Source of the DNA: Candidatus Alcyoniella australis
GTDB taxonomy: Bacteria; Lernaellota; Lernaellaia; JAVCCG01; Alcyoniellaceae
Direction: 5' to 3'
NCBI GenBank assembly: GCA_030765605.1
Contig: JAVCCG010000098.1
Coordinates: 1-64,000 of the forward strand
Length of the DNA stretch: 64,000 bases
The notes beneath the pieces are model-generated. The model was given only the letters and a program-made list of their open reading frames with translations. It made no database searches and was not told the DNA's origin. Each line of letters starts with the position of its first letter. Position 1 is the first letter of the stretch. This document shows positions 47,820 to 56,480 of the stretch, piece by piece. The position numbers and the translations under genes were made by a program.

Positions 47820-48475
47820 CTGCCGACCTCCAAACATCCCGCACCGACCTCCACCAGGTTCTCATTGCCGGCGTTGCCCAGATATTCGACCAACGCCCCG
47901 TCCTCGCACTGGACCACGGCGCCGTTGCCCACGGCCACGTTGGAGTACATCCCGATCCAGCTATCGGCGTCGGCAATCAGCGAATAGTCCGAGAACTCGA
48001 GGATCGAGTCGGCCACCACAACTTCGGAGTTCTGGGCCAGTACGCCGATCTCGAGGTAGGGCAGTTTGCAGCTGAGCACGGTCACTCGGTCGCTGTCGAT
48101 CACGTGCAGCGCCGTGCCAAATGTCTGGGGCAGGTCCGGATCGCCCAGCAGCACCAGGCCGCTGATCGTCACGTCCGAGGTGCCCGCGATCGTGCTGGCC
48201 TGCTGGCCCTGAAACAGGCGCGCCGCGTCGATCCCGCCGGCGCAGAGGTACAGCGGCTTGTCGATGTACAGGCTCTCGTAGTAGTTGCCGCGCAGCACAT
48301 AGACCGTGCCGCCTGCCGCGCAGGCGTCGATCCCCTGCTGGATCGAGACGAACGGAAGCTCGGCGCTGCCGTCGCCGTCGGGCTCGGCGTCGATGGAGAC
48401 GTAGACTTGATAGGGGTCCAGGGCGCAGGCCGGACCCGCCGCGAGCAGCACGGCCGCCAGGATCAAAGTCAGCAA
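47816..48475 (-). CDS. secreted beta-helix protein
   Basis: A protein of about 219 aa with a signal peptide ending in GPACA. The segment ELPFVSIQQGIDACAAGGTVYVLRGNYYESL is the start of a right-handed parallel beta-helix, as in pectate-lyase-like proteins, followed by strand repeats such as VTISGLVLLGD and VTVLSCKLPYLEIGV. No catalytic residues are evident. The start is uncertain: TTG 48475 is used, since no ATG or ribosome site fits. It is 16 bp from the phosphofructokinase stop, in the same direction. Confidence 0.6.
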   Translation of the reverse strand: MLTLILAAVLLAAGPACALDPYQVYVSIDAEPDGDGSAELPFVSIQQGIDACAAGGTVYVLRGNYYESLYIDKPLYLCAGGIDAARLFQGQQASTIAGTSDVTISGLVLLGDPDLPQTFGTALHVIDSDRVTVLSCKLPYLEIGVLAQNSEVVVADSILEFSDYSLIADADSWIGMYSNVAVGNGAVVQCEDGALVEYLGNAGNENLVEVGAGCLEVGR

Positions 48476-48491
48476 TCTTTGGTTCGTGAGT

Positions 48492-49712
48492 CTAGTCTCC
48501 GAAGCTGATACCCATCAGTTTACTGTTCTGCACCAAGTCCGACTCGGGGTCAACCTTGCGCAGGTGGCCCACGGCGTCGGCGATCGGGACGCTGCGGATC
48601 TTGGTGCCGCGGATTACCACCATCCGGCCCCACTTGCGTTCGGCCACCGCATGCGCCGCGGCCATGCCCAGCCTGGTGCACAACACCCGGTCGTGGGGTG
48701 TGGGCGTACCGCCGCGCTGCAAGTGTCCCAGAACAGTATAACGGGTTTCCAGCCCGGTGAGCTCGTGAATCCTGGTCGCGACCTCGGAGCCGATCCCGCC
48801 AAGGCGGACCGGATCGCAGCTGTCGTTGACCATCTCGCGCACCACCATCTCGCCGTTCTTGGCGCGTGCGCCCTCGGCCACGCAGATAATCGAGAAACGA
48901 CGACCGCGGCGGTTGCGCTCGAAGATCTTGCGGCAGATCTCGTTGTAGTCGAAGGGGATCTCGGGGAGCAGGATGATGTCTGCGCCGCTTGCCACCCCGG
49001 AGTGCAGCGCGATGTGACCCGTATAGCGCCCCATGGTCTCCAGCACCATCACCCGGTGATGGCTCTCGGCCGTGGTCTGCAACTTGTCGATGGCCTCGGC
49101 GGCCGTATTCATCGCCGTGTCAAAGCCGAAGGTCACGTCCGTGGCCGGCAGGTCGTTGTCGATGGTCTTGGGAACGCCCACCAGGCGCACGCCGATCTTG
49201 TCGAATTCATTGGCAATGTGCATTGTGCCATCGCCGCCGATCACCACCAGCGCGTCGATGTCCTGACGCCGCAGAGTACCGATCACCTTCTTTGAGTAAT
49301 CGACGGTCACAACCTTACCATCCTCCTCCTCTTTCCAGGCGAAGGGGTTGCCGCGGTTGGTCGTGCCCAGGATGGTTCCGCCACGACGCTCGAGACCGGA
49401 AACATTGTCATAAGTCAGTTCGACGATCCGCGGACGCCGCACCAGTCCCTCGAAACCGTCGCGCACGCCGATCACCCGCCATTTGTAGCGATACTGCGCG
49501 GTCTTAACCACCGCGCGGATCACTGCATTGATCCCCGGGCAATCCCCACCGGCGCTGACGACCCCGATTTTTTTAATGCGAAATCGTCTTTTAGTCCGAG
49601 GTCCGTCAGGCGAAAAATCCGACGAAGCGTCCTGTTCGCCTTGGGCTTCGTTGGAATATTCCTCGTTGTCTTGGTCTTGCCTTTCGTCGATCTCTTCCTC
49701 GAACGGATTCAT
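48492..49712 (-). CDS. pfkA: 6-phosphofructokinase
   Basis: A 406-aa PFK with a 45-aa charged N-terminal extension (acidic, Asp/Glu/Gln-rich). Family motifs are VVSAGGDCPGINAVIR, GGDGTMHIA, VPKTIDND, MGRYTGH and HLQRGG. The Gly in GGDGT corresponds to Gly104 of the E. coli enzyme, which favours ATP, whereas the Lys in VPKTIDND corresponds to position 124, where Lys is common in PPi enzymes; the Gly/Lys mix is known from ATP-using group III enzymes. So ATP is likely, but not certain. The intergenic stretch upstream contains no other gene. It runs glycolysis at the fructose-6-phosphate step. Confidence 0.92.
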   Translation of the reverse strand: MNPFEEEIDERQDQDNEEYSNEAQGEQDASSDFSPDGPRTKRRFRIKKIGVVSAGGDCPGINAVIRAVVKTAQYRYKWRVIGVRDGFEGLVRRPRIVELTYDNVSGLERRGGTILGTTNRGNPFAWKEEEDGKVVTVDYSKKVIGTLRRQDIDALVVIGGDGTMHIANEFDKIGVRLVGVPKTIDNDLPATDVTFGFDTAMNTAAEAIDKLQTTAESHHRVMVLETMGRYTGHIALHSGVASGADIILLPEIPFDYNEICRKIFERNRRGRRFSIICVAEGARAKNGEMVVREMVNDSCDPVRLGGIGSEVATRIHELTGLETRYTVLGHLQRGGTPTPHDRVLCTRLGMAAAHAVAERKWGRMVVIRGTKIRSVPIADAVGHLRKVDPESDLVQNSKLMGISFGD

Positions 49713-49994
49713 GAGTATTCCTCATAGTACGATGAATTAACGATCAAATACTGGGGGTGCCTCCACCTGAGATAAGCTCATAGCACAACCCAAAGGCTAT
49801 TTCCAGAAATTTTTGCTTAGCTTTTCACTTCAAGAGAGCAGGAGGATACAATTTCTTGTATTCAAGCCCAGCCATTGCAAATGATCAACCGCATTTAGAC
49901 TTGGCGGAAAGGGCGAAATTGTCGGAACTGCAACCACGATCCGCGTTGATAAAAATTGTTAAACCATCGAGGTACGGGTAATCTCTTTACACTG

Positions 49995-52010
49995 ATGACA
50001 AGCTCGATGATCAGACTGTCAATGTTGGGCGATCTGGGTGCGCCGGCGATTTTGCGCGGGTTCGCCCTGGTGGCGCTGGTGCTGCTGGGCAGCGCCGGGA
50101 TCGGACGTTTTCTGCGCAAGCGCATGATTGCAAAGGCGATCCCCGCGCAGAACAGTATCGACATCGCCCTTGGCCTGGGCCTGTGGGGCCTAATCTGCCA
50201 GTTCTATGGACTATTTGTGGGCGTGGGCCGCAGCTCGGCGCTGGTGCTGCTGATCGTGCTCGCCGCGTTGGGTGCACCGAGCCTGGGACGTGCTTTGCGT
50301 TGGGTGGTGCGCGCCAATAAATCGCGCGGCCCGCTGCTCGGCGCGTTGGCAAGCGGCCCGCTTTTCGATCGGCTGTTGGGTCTGAGTATTTTGATCGTCA
50401 GCAGCTGGACCGTGCTCGCGGCGCTGACCCCGGAGATCGAGCCCGACGCACTGGCCTACCACCTGCAACTTCCACGGCTGTGGCACGAGCAGGGGCGGAT
50501 TTTCCTGCCCTACGATTTATACATGGCGGGCTATCCGCTGTTGGCCGAGACGCTGTTCTGGCCGTTGTGGTCGTTGGGCGCGCCGCTGGCCGCCAAGTGG
50601 CTGCATCTGGCCGCGGGCCTGGTCGTGGTCATGGGCGTGATCGATTTCAGCGCGGCGTTGCACGGCCGTCGCGCCGGGCTGCTCGCCGGGCTACTGCTGG
50701 TCTCGGTCCCGGGCTGGATCTGGTCGAGCACCACGGCCAACGTCGATCTGATGCTATGCCTGTTCGTCTGGGCCGCGGTGGTGCTGGTGCTGCTGCGCGA
50801 GCTGGAGTGCGGTCGCGGCGTGCTGCTGCTCGCCGGGATCTGCGCCGGACTGGCGCTGAACGTCAAGGTCACGGCCGTGATCTTTGTCGCCCCGCTGTTC
50901 GTACTGGCCGCCGGGCTGTCCCTGCGGCGCTCCCGGCTGAATTACGGCAAGCGCAAGATTTTGATCGCGCTGTTCGACCTGGCGCTGGCGGCGCTGCCGG
51001 CCGTTGCACTGTTCATGCTTTGGCCGCTGAAGAATTGGTTGCTGGGCGTGCCCGCGCTCTATCCCGCGGCGATCGACCCCTGGCGCGCGGGCTGCACGGT
51101 GCTTCGCATTGCCCAGCATCCCTGGTGCGCAGCCGGGCCCAATTGCGAGCTGTGGTGCGAGGACGCGGCCCTGGTGACCTTCATCAAGGTCCAGCTGCTC
51201 AACCTGTTTGGCATGGGCAAGGACGCCGCCGGGTTCGCCTTGCTGCCCTGGAACCTGACGTTGCACCCGGAGAAGTTCGGCGGCGTGCCCCTGGGATTGG
51301 CCTGGCTGCCGCTGTGGGCCCTGGTGCTGGGCCTGCGCAAGCCCGACGTGGGCAGCGTTAGTTTGTTGTTTGCAAGCGCCCTGGGCTTTGTTGCCTGGTC
51401 GCTGGGCAGCCAGCAGTCGCGCCTGCTGCTGCCGTTGCTGCCGCTGTGCGCCACGCCCCTGGTGCTGCCCCTGGCGCAGCCTGCACTCCTGCGCATGGGC
51501 AAAGGCAGCGCAAAGCTGATCAGCACAATTTTCAGCGCGCTGCTGGTGGCCGCGGCCGTGGCCGGGCTGCCCGCGATCTATCCGCTGTTGTATGGTGATC
51601 CGCTGTTCAAGACCCAATCGGCATTGACCGTGTTCGAGCGCCGCGCACCGCTGGAGCTGCTCGTTTCGCATGCGCATAACGACGCGCTGAGCCTGCTGCT
51701 ATCCGCCGAGCAGGTCGTGGCCGCGGACGAGGCCGTGCTCACCAGCGGGGTCGAGGAGTACCTCTACACTGACCTGGAGCTGATCTCGCCGTCCCACTCC
51801 CCGCGCGCATTTGGGGTGGAGTACGAGCTGCGCAACGGGTCGTGCGATCGCGCCCAAGAGCTGTTGCAACTCCACCGGCTGCGCTACGCGATAAGCAGAA
51901 ACGATGAGGCGGCCGAGCGCTTTGGCCGCTGCGCCGTCGAATTTAAGCCGCTACTGCAAACCCGCCACAGCGGCTATTCGCTGTTTGAATTAAACCCAGG
52001 CGGGCAATGA
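49995..52010 (+). CDS. membrane glycosyltransferase-like protein
   Basis: A protein of about 671 aa with around a dozen hydrophobic segments in its first 490 residues and a hydrophilic C-terminal 130 residues. The first extracytoplasmic loop has TPEIEPDALAYHLQLPRLW, the acidic motif typical of GT39/ArnT-type and related lipid-linked sugar transferases. The start is uncertain: ATG 49995 or 50007 suits the signal-anchor; the longer frame begins at TTG 49956. It transfers sugars from polyprenyl donors or is a related integral enzyme of envelope glycan assembly. Its end is 5 bp from the convergent coaE. Confidence 0.72.
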   Translation: MTSSMIRLSMLGDLGAPAILRGFALVALVLLGSAGIGRFLRKRMIAKAIPAQNSIDIALGLGLWGLICQFYGLFVGVGRSSALVLLIVLAALGAPSLGRALRWVVRANKSRGPLLGALASGPLFDRLLGLSILIVSSWTVLAALTPEIEPDALAYHLQLPRLWHEQGRIFLPYDLYMAGYPLLAETLFWPLWSLGAPLAAKWLHLAAGLVVVMGVIDFSAALHGRRAGLLAGLLLVSVPGWIWSSTTANVDLMLCLFVWAAVVLVLLRELECGRGVLLLAGICAGLALNVKVTAVIFVAPLFVLAAGLSLRRSRLNYGKRKILIALFDLALAALPAVALFMLWPLKNWLLGVPALYPAAIDPWRAGCTVLRIAQHPWCAAGPNCELWCEDAALVTFIKVQLLNLFGMGKDAAGFALLPWNLTLHPEKFGGVPLGLAWLPLWALVLGLRKPDVGSVSLLFASALGFVAWSLGSQQSRLLLPLLPLCATPLVLPLAQPALLRMGKGSAKLISTIFSALLVAAAVAGLPAIYPLLYGDPLFKTQSALTVFERRAPLELLVSHAHNDALSLLLSAEQVVAADEAVLTSGVEEYLYTDLELISPSHSPRAFGVEYELRNGSCDRAQELLQLHRLRYAISRNDEAAERFGRCAVEFKPLLQTRHSGYSLFELNPGGQ

Positions 52011-52015
52011 CGCCG

Positions 52016-52615
52016 TCAATGCTGTGATTTGAGGGTCTGCCAGAGCCGCTCGACCTGGCGCTGCAACGCTTCGAGGCTGCCGTTGTTGCGAATCGCGAAG
52101 TCGGCGTAGTCCAGCTTCTCCTTCATCGGCATCTGCGAATCCAGGGCTGCTTGAGCTTGCTGCTCGTCCACACCGTCGCGCTGGATCAGTCGCTGGATCT
52201 GTTTGCGCTGCGTGCAATAGACCACGATCAAGCCGCTAAGCGGAAACGGATGCTCGGTCTCGATCAGCAGCGCCGCCTCGACAATCACCGGCTCGGTGCT
52301 GTGCTCGAAATGGTCGCGCACGCGGCCGACGATGCTGCCGATAATCAGCGGATGGGAGATCTCGTCGAGCTTGGCCTTGGAGTCGGGGTCGGTGAAGATC
52401 TGCTCGCGCAGCCGCCGGCGGTCGATCTCGCCGTCCGGGCCGACAATTCCGCTGCCGAACTCGGCCACGACCCGATCAAAGGCCGACTGCCCCTTGGCCA
52501 TCACGTCGCGCGCCACCTGGTCGGCATCGATCACCGTGGCGCCGAGCTTGGCAAAGACCTTGGCCGCAGTGCTTTTTCCCGAGGCGATGCCTCCGGTCAA
52601 TCCGTAGATTTTCAT
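52016..52615 (-). CDS. coaE: dephospho-CoA kinase
   Basis: A 199-aa P-loop kinase that carries out the last step of coenzyme A synthesis. ATG 52615 gives the family-standard N terminus MKIYGLTGGIASGKSTAA, with Walker A GGIASGKS; the longer frame is antisense-like sequence upstream. Further marks are GATVIDADQVAR and HPLIIGSIV, with VEAALLIE. The ATG overlaps the stop of the PHP gene by 4 bp, so the two are translationally coupled. Confidence 0.93.
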   Translation of the reverse strand: MKIYGLTGGIASGKSTAAKVFAKLGATVIDADQVARDVMAKGQSAFDRVVAEFGSGIVGPDGEIDRRRLREQIFTDPDSKAKLDEISHPLIIGSIVGRVRDHFEHSTEPVIVEAALLIETEHPFPLSGLIVVYCTQRKQIQRLIQRDGVDEQQAQAALDSQMPMKEKLDYADFAIRNNGSLEALQRQVERLWQTLKSQH

Positions 52616-53316
52616 CCGTTGCCAAGCATCCGTTGGGCCTCGGGCAACAATTGGATCTGCAGCCCGCCGAAGCGTTCGCGGTCGTAATGCGGAACAACCT
52701 TGCCCTGCTTCAGCGCATCGATCATCCGGCGCGGAGTGTCGGCTGATTCGGGGAAAGTGGTCCAACACTTGAAAAAGCTTTCCTTTTCGTGGGCGTCGGA
52801 ACCGGCAGTGCAGGTCAGTTTCTGCGATGTGGCGATCTGCTGCAGACGGTCGAAGTAGACCTGCCGTACCGAGCCCATGGTCGCCAGGAACAGCATTGTG
52901 CCGTTGTACAGCTCAAGGCCGTCGATGTGGCGCGCCACCTCGAGAATCTCCTTGGAGATCGGGTCGGGTCCGGTCCAGCCCGAGGATTGCGGCACGCGCG
53001 GATGGGCCCAGATCACTGCGTTGTGCTCGTCGCGGCGCAGATCGCACACCGAGCGGTGGAACACGGTGAGAGAGGACAGGTAGTCGGTGTCCTCTGAGAA
53101 AATCAGGAAATCGCCCTCCTCGGCCGTGACCTCGACCCCCCAGAGCACGCACAACTCGGGGAAGTCGCGGCTGAGCCGCGCACAGGCCTTGACGCTGCCG
53201 TGGTCGGTGATCGTGATCGCCAGGGGCATTTGCTTCTCGACGTACTCGCAGACCGTTTCGTAACTCAGGCTCGAGCAGTCGGAGAAGGTCGTGTGTAGGT
53301 GGAGGTCGATATCCAT
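52612..53316 (-). CDS. PHP-domain phosphoesterase
   Basis: A 234-aa PHP-family protein. Metal-binding motifs are the N-terminal DLHLHTTFSD, ITITDHGSV, GVEVTAEEG, WAHPRVP and AGSDAHEKES. These give the usual trinuclear metal site of histidinol-phosphatase or polymerase-type phosphoesterases. Stand-alone members often degrade phosphorylated nucleosides or RNA; the precise substrate is unknown. It is translated just before coaE. Confidence 0.85.
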   Translation of the reverse strand: MDIDLHLHTTFSDCSSLSYETVCEYVEKQMPLAITITDHGSVKACARLSRDFPELCVLWGVEVTAEEGDFLIFSEDTDYLSSLTVFHRSVCDLRRDEHNAVIWAHPRVPQSSGWTGPDPISKEILEVARHIDGLELYNGTMLFLATMGSVRQVYFDRLQQIATSQKLTCTAGSDAHEKESFFKCWTTFPESADTPRRMIDALKQGKVVPHYDRERFGGLQIQLLPEAQRMLGNG

Positions 53317-53457
53317 TCGGTGGTGTTCCCAGGCCTTTATATCACCCTAGCGAGCGGCCGGTCGGTTCCTCGGAATACGGACGAGGCCGACAAGCTGCAA
53401 TCCTATGGCCGGTCGGCCAAGCTGTCAATTATCGATCTGGGCGTAAAAACTGTTGTC

Positions 53458-53486
53458 TTGCATTACCACTACCGCACAACTAGGAT
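53458..53486 (+). promoter_or_regulatory. possible sigma-70 promoter for acyl-CoA ligase
   Basis: TTGCAT, 17 bp, TAGGAT is a moderate -35/-10 pair with ideal spacing, ending 34 bp before the ATG of the ligase. It matches four of six bases in each box. The 203-bp gap around it holds no gene that I can support. Confidence 0.3.
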
Positions 53487-53519
53487 TGATTTTTCACCAT
53501 AAGATGGGGATTTATTAAA

Positions 53520-55313
53520 ATGGAACAGCTTACCATTCCCCGTATGGTGTTCGGCCGCGTGGCACGGCAGGGCGATCGTTTGGCCGTGCGCCATCGCCGC
53601 GGCGGGGTGTTCCACGATCTATCCTGGAACCAATACGGCGAGGCGATCGCCGACGTCGCACGGGGGCTCGAGGCGCTGGGTCTCGAGGAGGGCCAGCGCA
53701 CTGCGATACTCTCCAACACGCGCATCGAGTGGCATTTCGCGGACCTGGGCACCCAGAGCCTGGCCGGCATCGCCGTGGGGATCTACCCCACGCTGCTGGC
53801 CGAAGAGGTGGGATTCATCCTGCGCGACTGCGGCGCCAAAGTCGTATTTTGCGAGGACTGGACCCAGTACGAAAAGGTCGTGCAGGTACGTGCCCAATGT
53901 CCGGAGCTGCTCCAAATTGTACTGTTGGATCCCGAGGGCGTGCAGCTCGGAGCCGACGTGCTGTCGCTCGATCAGCTACGCGCCAAGGGAGCGCAACTGC
54001 GCGAGGCCGATCCGGGCGGATTTGGCGACCTGCTCAAGCGCGGCAAGCCCGACGACCTGTTCACGATCATCTACACCTCGGGCACTACCGGCCGTCCCAA
54101 GGGGGCGATGATCTCCCACAACAACGCCCTGTCGGTCTGCCGCGCCATCGAGGAGCTAAACATCATCTCCGAGCGCGACGTATCGATCGAGTACCTGCCG
54201 CTGGCGCACGCCTACGAGCGGATCGGCGGGATGCTCCTCGGGCTCTACGCCGGCGGCGTCACCGCGATCGCCGAGAGCTTCGAGACCTTGCGCGACGACA
54301 TCATCACCGTGCAGCCGACCGTGATGGTTGGAGTGCCGCGGGTGTTTGAGAAGATCTACGACTCGATCCGCAACTCGGTCGAGCAAAGCGGGACGGCTCG
54401 CCGCAAACTTTTCGAGTGGGCACTTAGCGTGGGGCGCGAGGCGCTGCCCTATCGCCTCAAACGGCTGCCGTTGCCCTACCAGCTCAAGCTGCGCTACGCC
54501 CTGGCCGACAAGTTGGTATTCACCCGGCTGGCCCAGAAGCTGGGCGGCAGGCTGCGCTTTGCGCTCTCCGCGGCCGCTCCGTTGTCCCAGGAGATCATCG
54601 AATTCTATTTCAGCCTCGGCGTGACCCTGTTGCAGGGCTTTGGCATGACCGAGTGCTCGGCTCCGGCGGCGATCACCACTCCCGAGGACCCGGCGATCGG
54701 CACGGTGGGCAAGCCGCTGAGCTGCAACGAGATCAAGCTGGCCGACGACAGCGAGGTGCTGATCCGCGGCGCCAACGTGTTCAAAGGCTACTGGAACAAT
54801 CCCAAGGACACGGCCGAGGCGCTCGACGATAAAGGCTGGCTGCACACCGGAGACATCGGCGTCATCGACGCCGACGGCAACCTGATCATCACCGACCGTA
54901 AAAAGCACTTGATCATCACCGCCGGCGGCAAGAACATAGCCCCCGTGGCAATCGAGAACGCGTTGAAGTCCGAGCCGTACATCACCGAGGCGCTGGCCTA
55001 CGGCGACAGGCGGCCCTACCTGGTGGCGCTGCTCACCGTGGACGAGGAACGCATCCAAAGCTTCGCCCACGAGCAGCAAATCCAGGCCGACGACTTCGCT
55101 ACGCTGCTCAATAACCCGTCGATCAAAGTCTTGATCGACCACTGCGTCGAGAAGGCCAACTTGACCCTGCCGCGCTTCGAGCAAATCAAGCGCTTCCATA
55201 TACTGCCCGGTCAATTCTCGATCGAAGACGGGACCCTGACGCCGACACTGAAACTCAAACGCCGTAAGATAATCGAAAGGTACTCTGAACTCATCGACGA
55301 GATGTACAACTAG
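53520..55313 (+). CDS. long-chain-type acyl-CoA synthetase (AMP-forming)
   Basis: A 597-aa ANL-family ligase. The AMP-binding signature is IIYTSGTTGRPKGAM, with LPLAHAYERIGGM, LQGFGMTECSAP, GWLHTGDIG and DRKKHLIITAGGKNIAP later. The last motif and the length of about 600 aa are typical of FadD15-like long-chain acyl-CoA synthetases. It activates a carboxylic acid with CoA and ATP. The next genes encode 2-hydroxyacyl-CoA dehydratase-type subunits, so the ligase may supply their CoA ester (inference). A 55-bp gap separates it from the next gene. Confidence 0.9.
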   Translation: MEQLTIPRMVFGRVARQGDRLAVRHRRGGVFHDLSWNQYGEAIADVARGLEALGLEEGQRTAILSNTRIEWHFADLGTQSLAGIAVGIYPTLLAEEVGFILRDCGAKVVFCEDWTQYEKVVQVRAQCPELLQIVLLDPEGVQLGADVLSLDQLRAKGAQLREADPGGFGDLLKRGKPDDLFTIIYTSGTTGRPKGAMISHNNALSVCRAIEELNIISERDVSIEYLPLAHAYERIGGMLLGLYAGGVTAIAESFETLRDDIITVQPTVMVGVPRVFEKIYDSIRNSVEQSGTARRKLFEWALSVGREALPYRLKRLPLPYQLKLRYALADKLVFTRLAQKLGGRLRFALSAAAPLSQEIIEFYFSLGVTLLQGFGMTECSAPAAITTPEDPAIGTVGKPLSCNEIKLADDSEVLIRGANVFKGYWNNPKDTAEALDDKGWLHTGDIGVIDADGNLIITDRKKHLIITAGGKNIAPVAIENALKSEPYITEALAYGDRRPYLVALLTVDEERIQSFAHEQQIQADDFATLLNNPSIKVLIDHCVEKANLTLPRFEQIKRFHILPGQFSIEDGTLTPTLKLKRRKIIERYSELIDEMYN

Positions 55314-55368
55314 GACCCGGATCTTTGATGATGGTTATCAGGCAATCATCCGGGCGAGTGAGGAGCTT

Positions 55369-56478
55369 ATGAGCGAACAGATCCAGAGAATGGTCGAACT
55401 GGCCGCCGATCCCGCGGCCACGCTGGCCGACTACAGAAAAAGCAGCGGTCGGCCGGCGATGCTCATCGTGCCGCTGTACTTCCCACGCGAGGTGCTCGAC
55501 GCCGCGGGCTTCATCCCAGCCGAGATCTGGGGCGCTGCCCTGCCGTTGGACGAGTCCGGCGCGTTTTTACAGCCGACGATCTGCTCGTTGATGGTCGGGC
55601 TGTTCGAGCTGGGACTGTCCGGCGGCCTGGAAGGGGTCAGCGGGGCTGTGTTCCCCTCGACCTGCGACACGGTGCAAAACTCCGAGAGTATCTGGGCCTC
55701 GCGTTTCCCCAAGATGTTTGTCGGCCACGTGGTGATGCCCAAGATCACCAGCGCCACGGGCGCGGGCGAGTTCATCGCGGCCCAAATCCGCGAGTTCATC
55801 GCCGCGCTGCATAAGGCCACGGGCGCCACTCTCGACGACGAGTCGTTGGCGCGCTCGATCGCCTTGGGCAACACGGCGCGCGCCGCGGCCAGAGGGCTGC
55901 TCGATCTGGCGGGGCGCGGGCTGCTCAGCGCAACCGAGCGCAACGCGGTCTACGTGCTGTACAACCTGCTGCCCTTCGACGCCTTTATCGAGCTGGCCGC
56001 AGCCGCGGCCGCCCAGGCCGAGCAGCGCAGCCCGGCCCTCGATGCCAAGCCGGTGCTGGTCTCGGGCATGGTGCTCGGGCCGCGGCCGGTGATCGCGCTC
56101 TACGACGAGCTGGGCGCGCGGATTGTAGACGACGATCTGGGCATCGGCCGCCGCAGCATCGACCCGGACGTCGACCAGAACGGCGACCCGATCGTGGCGC
56201 TGGCCGCACGGCAGCTGGGACGCCGTGCGTGCTGCACGATTCACGACTCGCAGCGCGATCGCGCGGCGGAGTTGGTCGAGCAAACCAAAGCCTGCGCAGC
56301 CGAGGGCGTGATCTTCTCGCGCCTCAAATTCTGCGACCCCGAGGCTTTCGACTACCCCTGGCTCTCCGGCGCGCTCAAAGAGGCCGGAGTACCCAGCACG
56401 TTGCTCGAGATCGACCTGGGCAGCGACGCAATCGAGGCCACAACAACCCGCATGCAAGCATTTCTGGAGAGCCTCTGA
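55369..56478 (+). CDS. 2-hydroxyacyl-CoA dehydratase/benzoyl-CoA reductase-type subunit (HgdB/BcrB-like)
   Basis: A 369-aa subunit of the 2-hydroxyacyl-CoA dehydratase D-component family. Typical features are the N-terminal segment with LYFPREVLDAAGFIPAEIWG, the Cys of VFPSTCDTVQNS as an iron-sulfur ligand, VSGMVLGPRPVIALYDELGARIVDDD, and the C-terminal VIFSRLKFCDPEAFDYPWL with another Cys, followed by STLLEID. Members carry an [4Fe-4S] cluster and use radical chemistry after one-electron reduction. It forms a pair with the next gene, which begins 2 bp after its stop. No activator ATPase gene is within the window. Confidence 0.85.
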   Translation: MSEQIQRMVELAADPAATLADYRKSSGRPAMLIVPLYFPREVLDAAGFIPAEIWGAALPLDESGAFLQPTICSLMVGLFELGLSGGLEGVSGAVFPSTCDTVQNSESIWASRFPKMFVGHVVMPKITSATGAGEFIAAQIREFIAALHKATGATLDDESLARSIALGNTARAAARGLLDLAGRGLLSATERNAVYVLYNLLPFDAFIELAAAAAAQAEQRSPALDAKPVLVSGMVLGPRPVIALYDELGARIVDDDLGIGRRSIDPDVDQNGDPIVALAARQLGRRACCTIHDSQRDRAAELVEQTKACAAEGVIFSRLKFCDPEAFDYPWLSGALKEAGVPSTLLEIDLGSDAIEATTTRMQAFLESL

Positions 56479-56480
56479 TG

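Noticed and set aside
53299-53502. 67-aa plus-strand frame upstream of the acyl-CoA ligase
   Set aside because: It overlaps the start of the PHP gene on the other strand, lacks a ribosome site and has no recognisable features.
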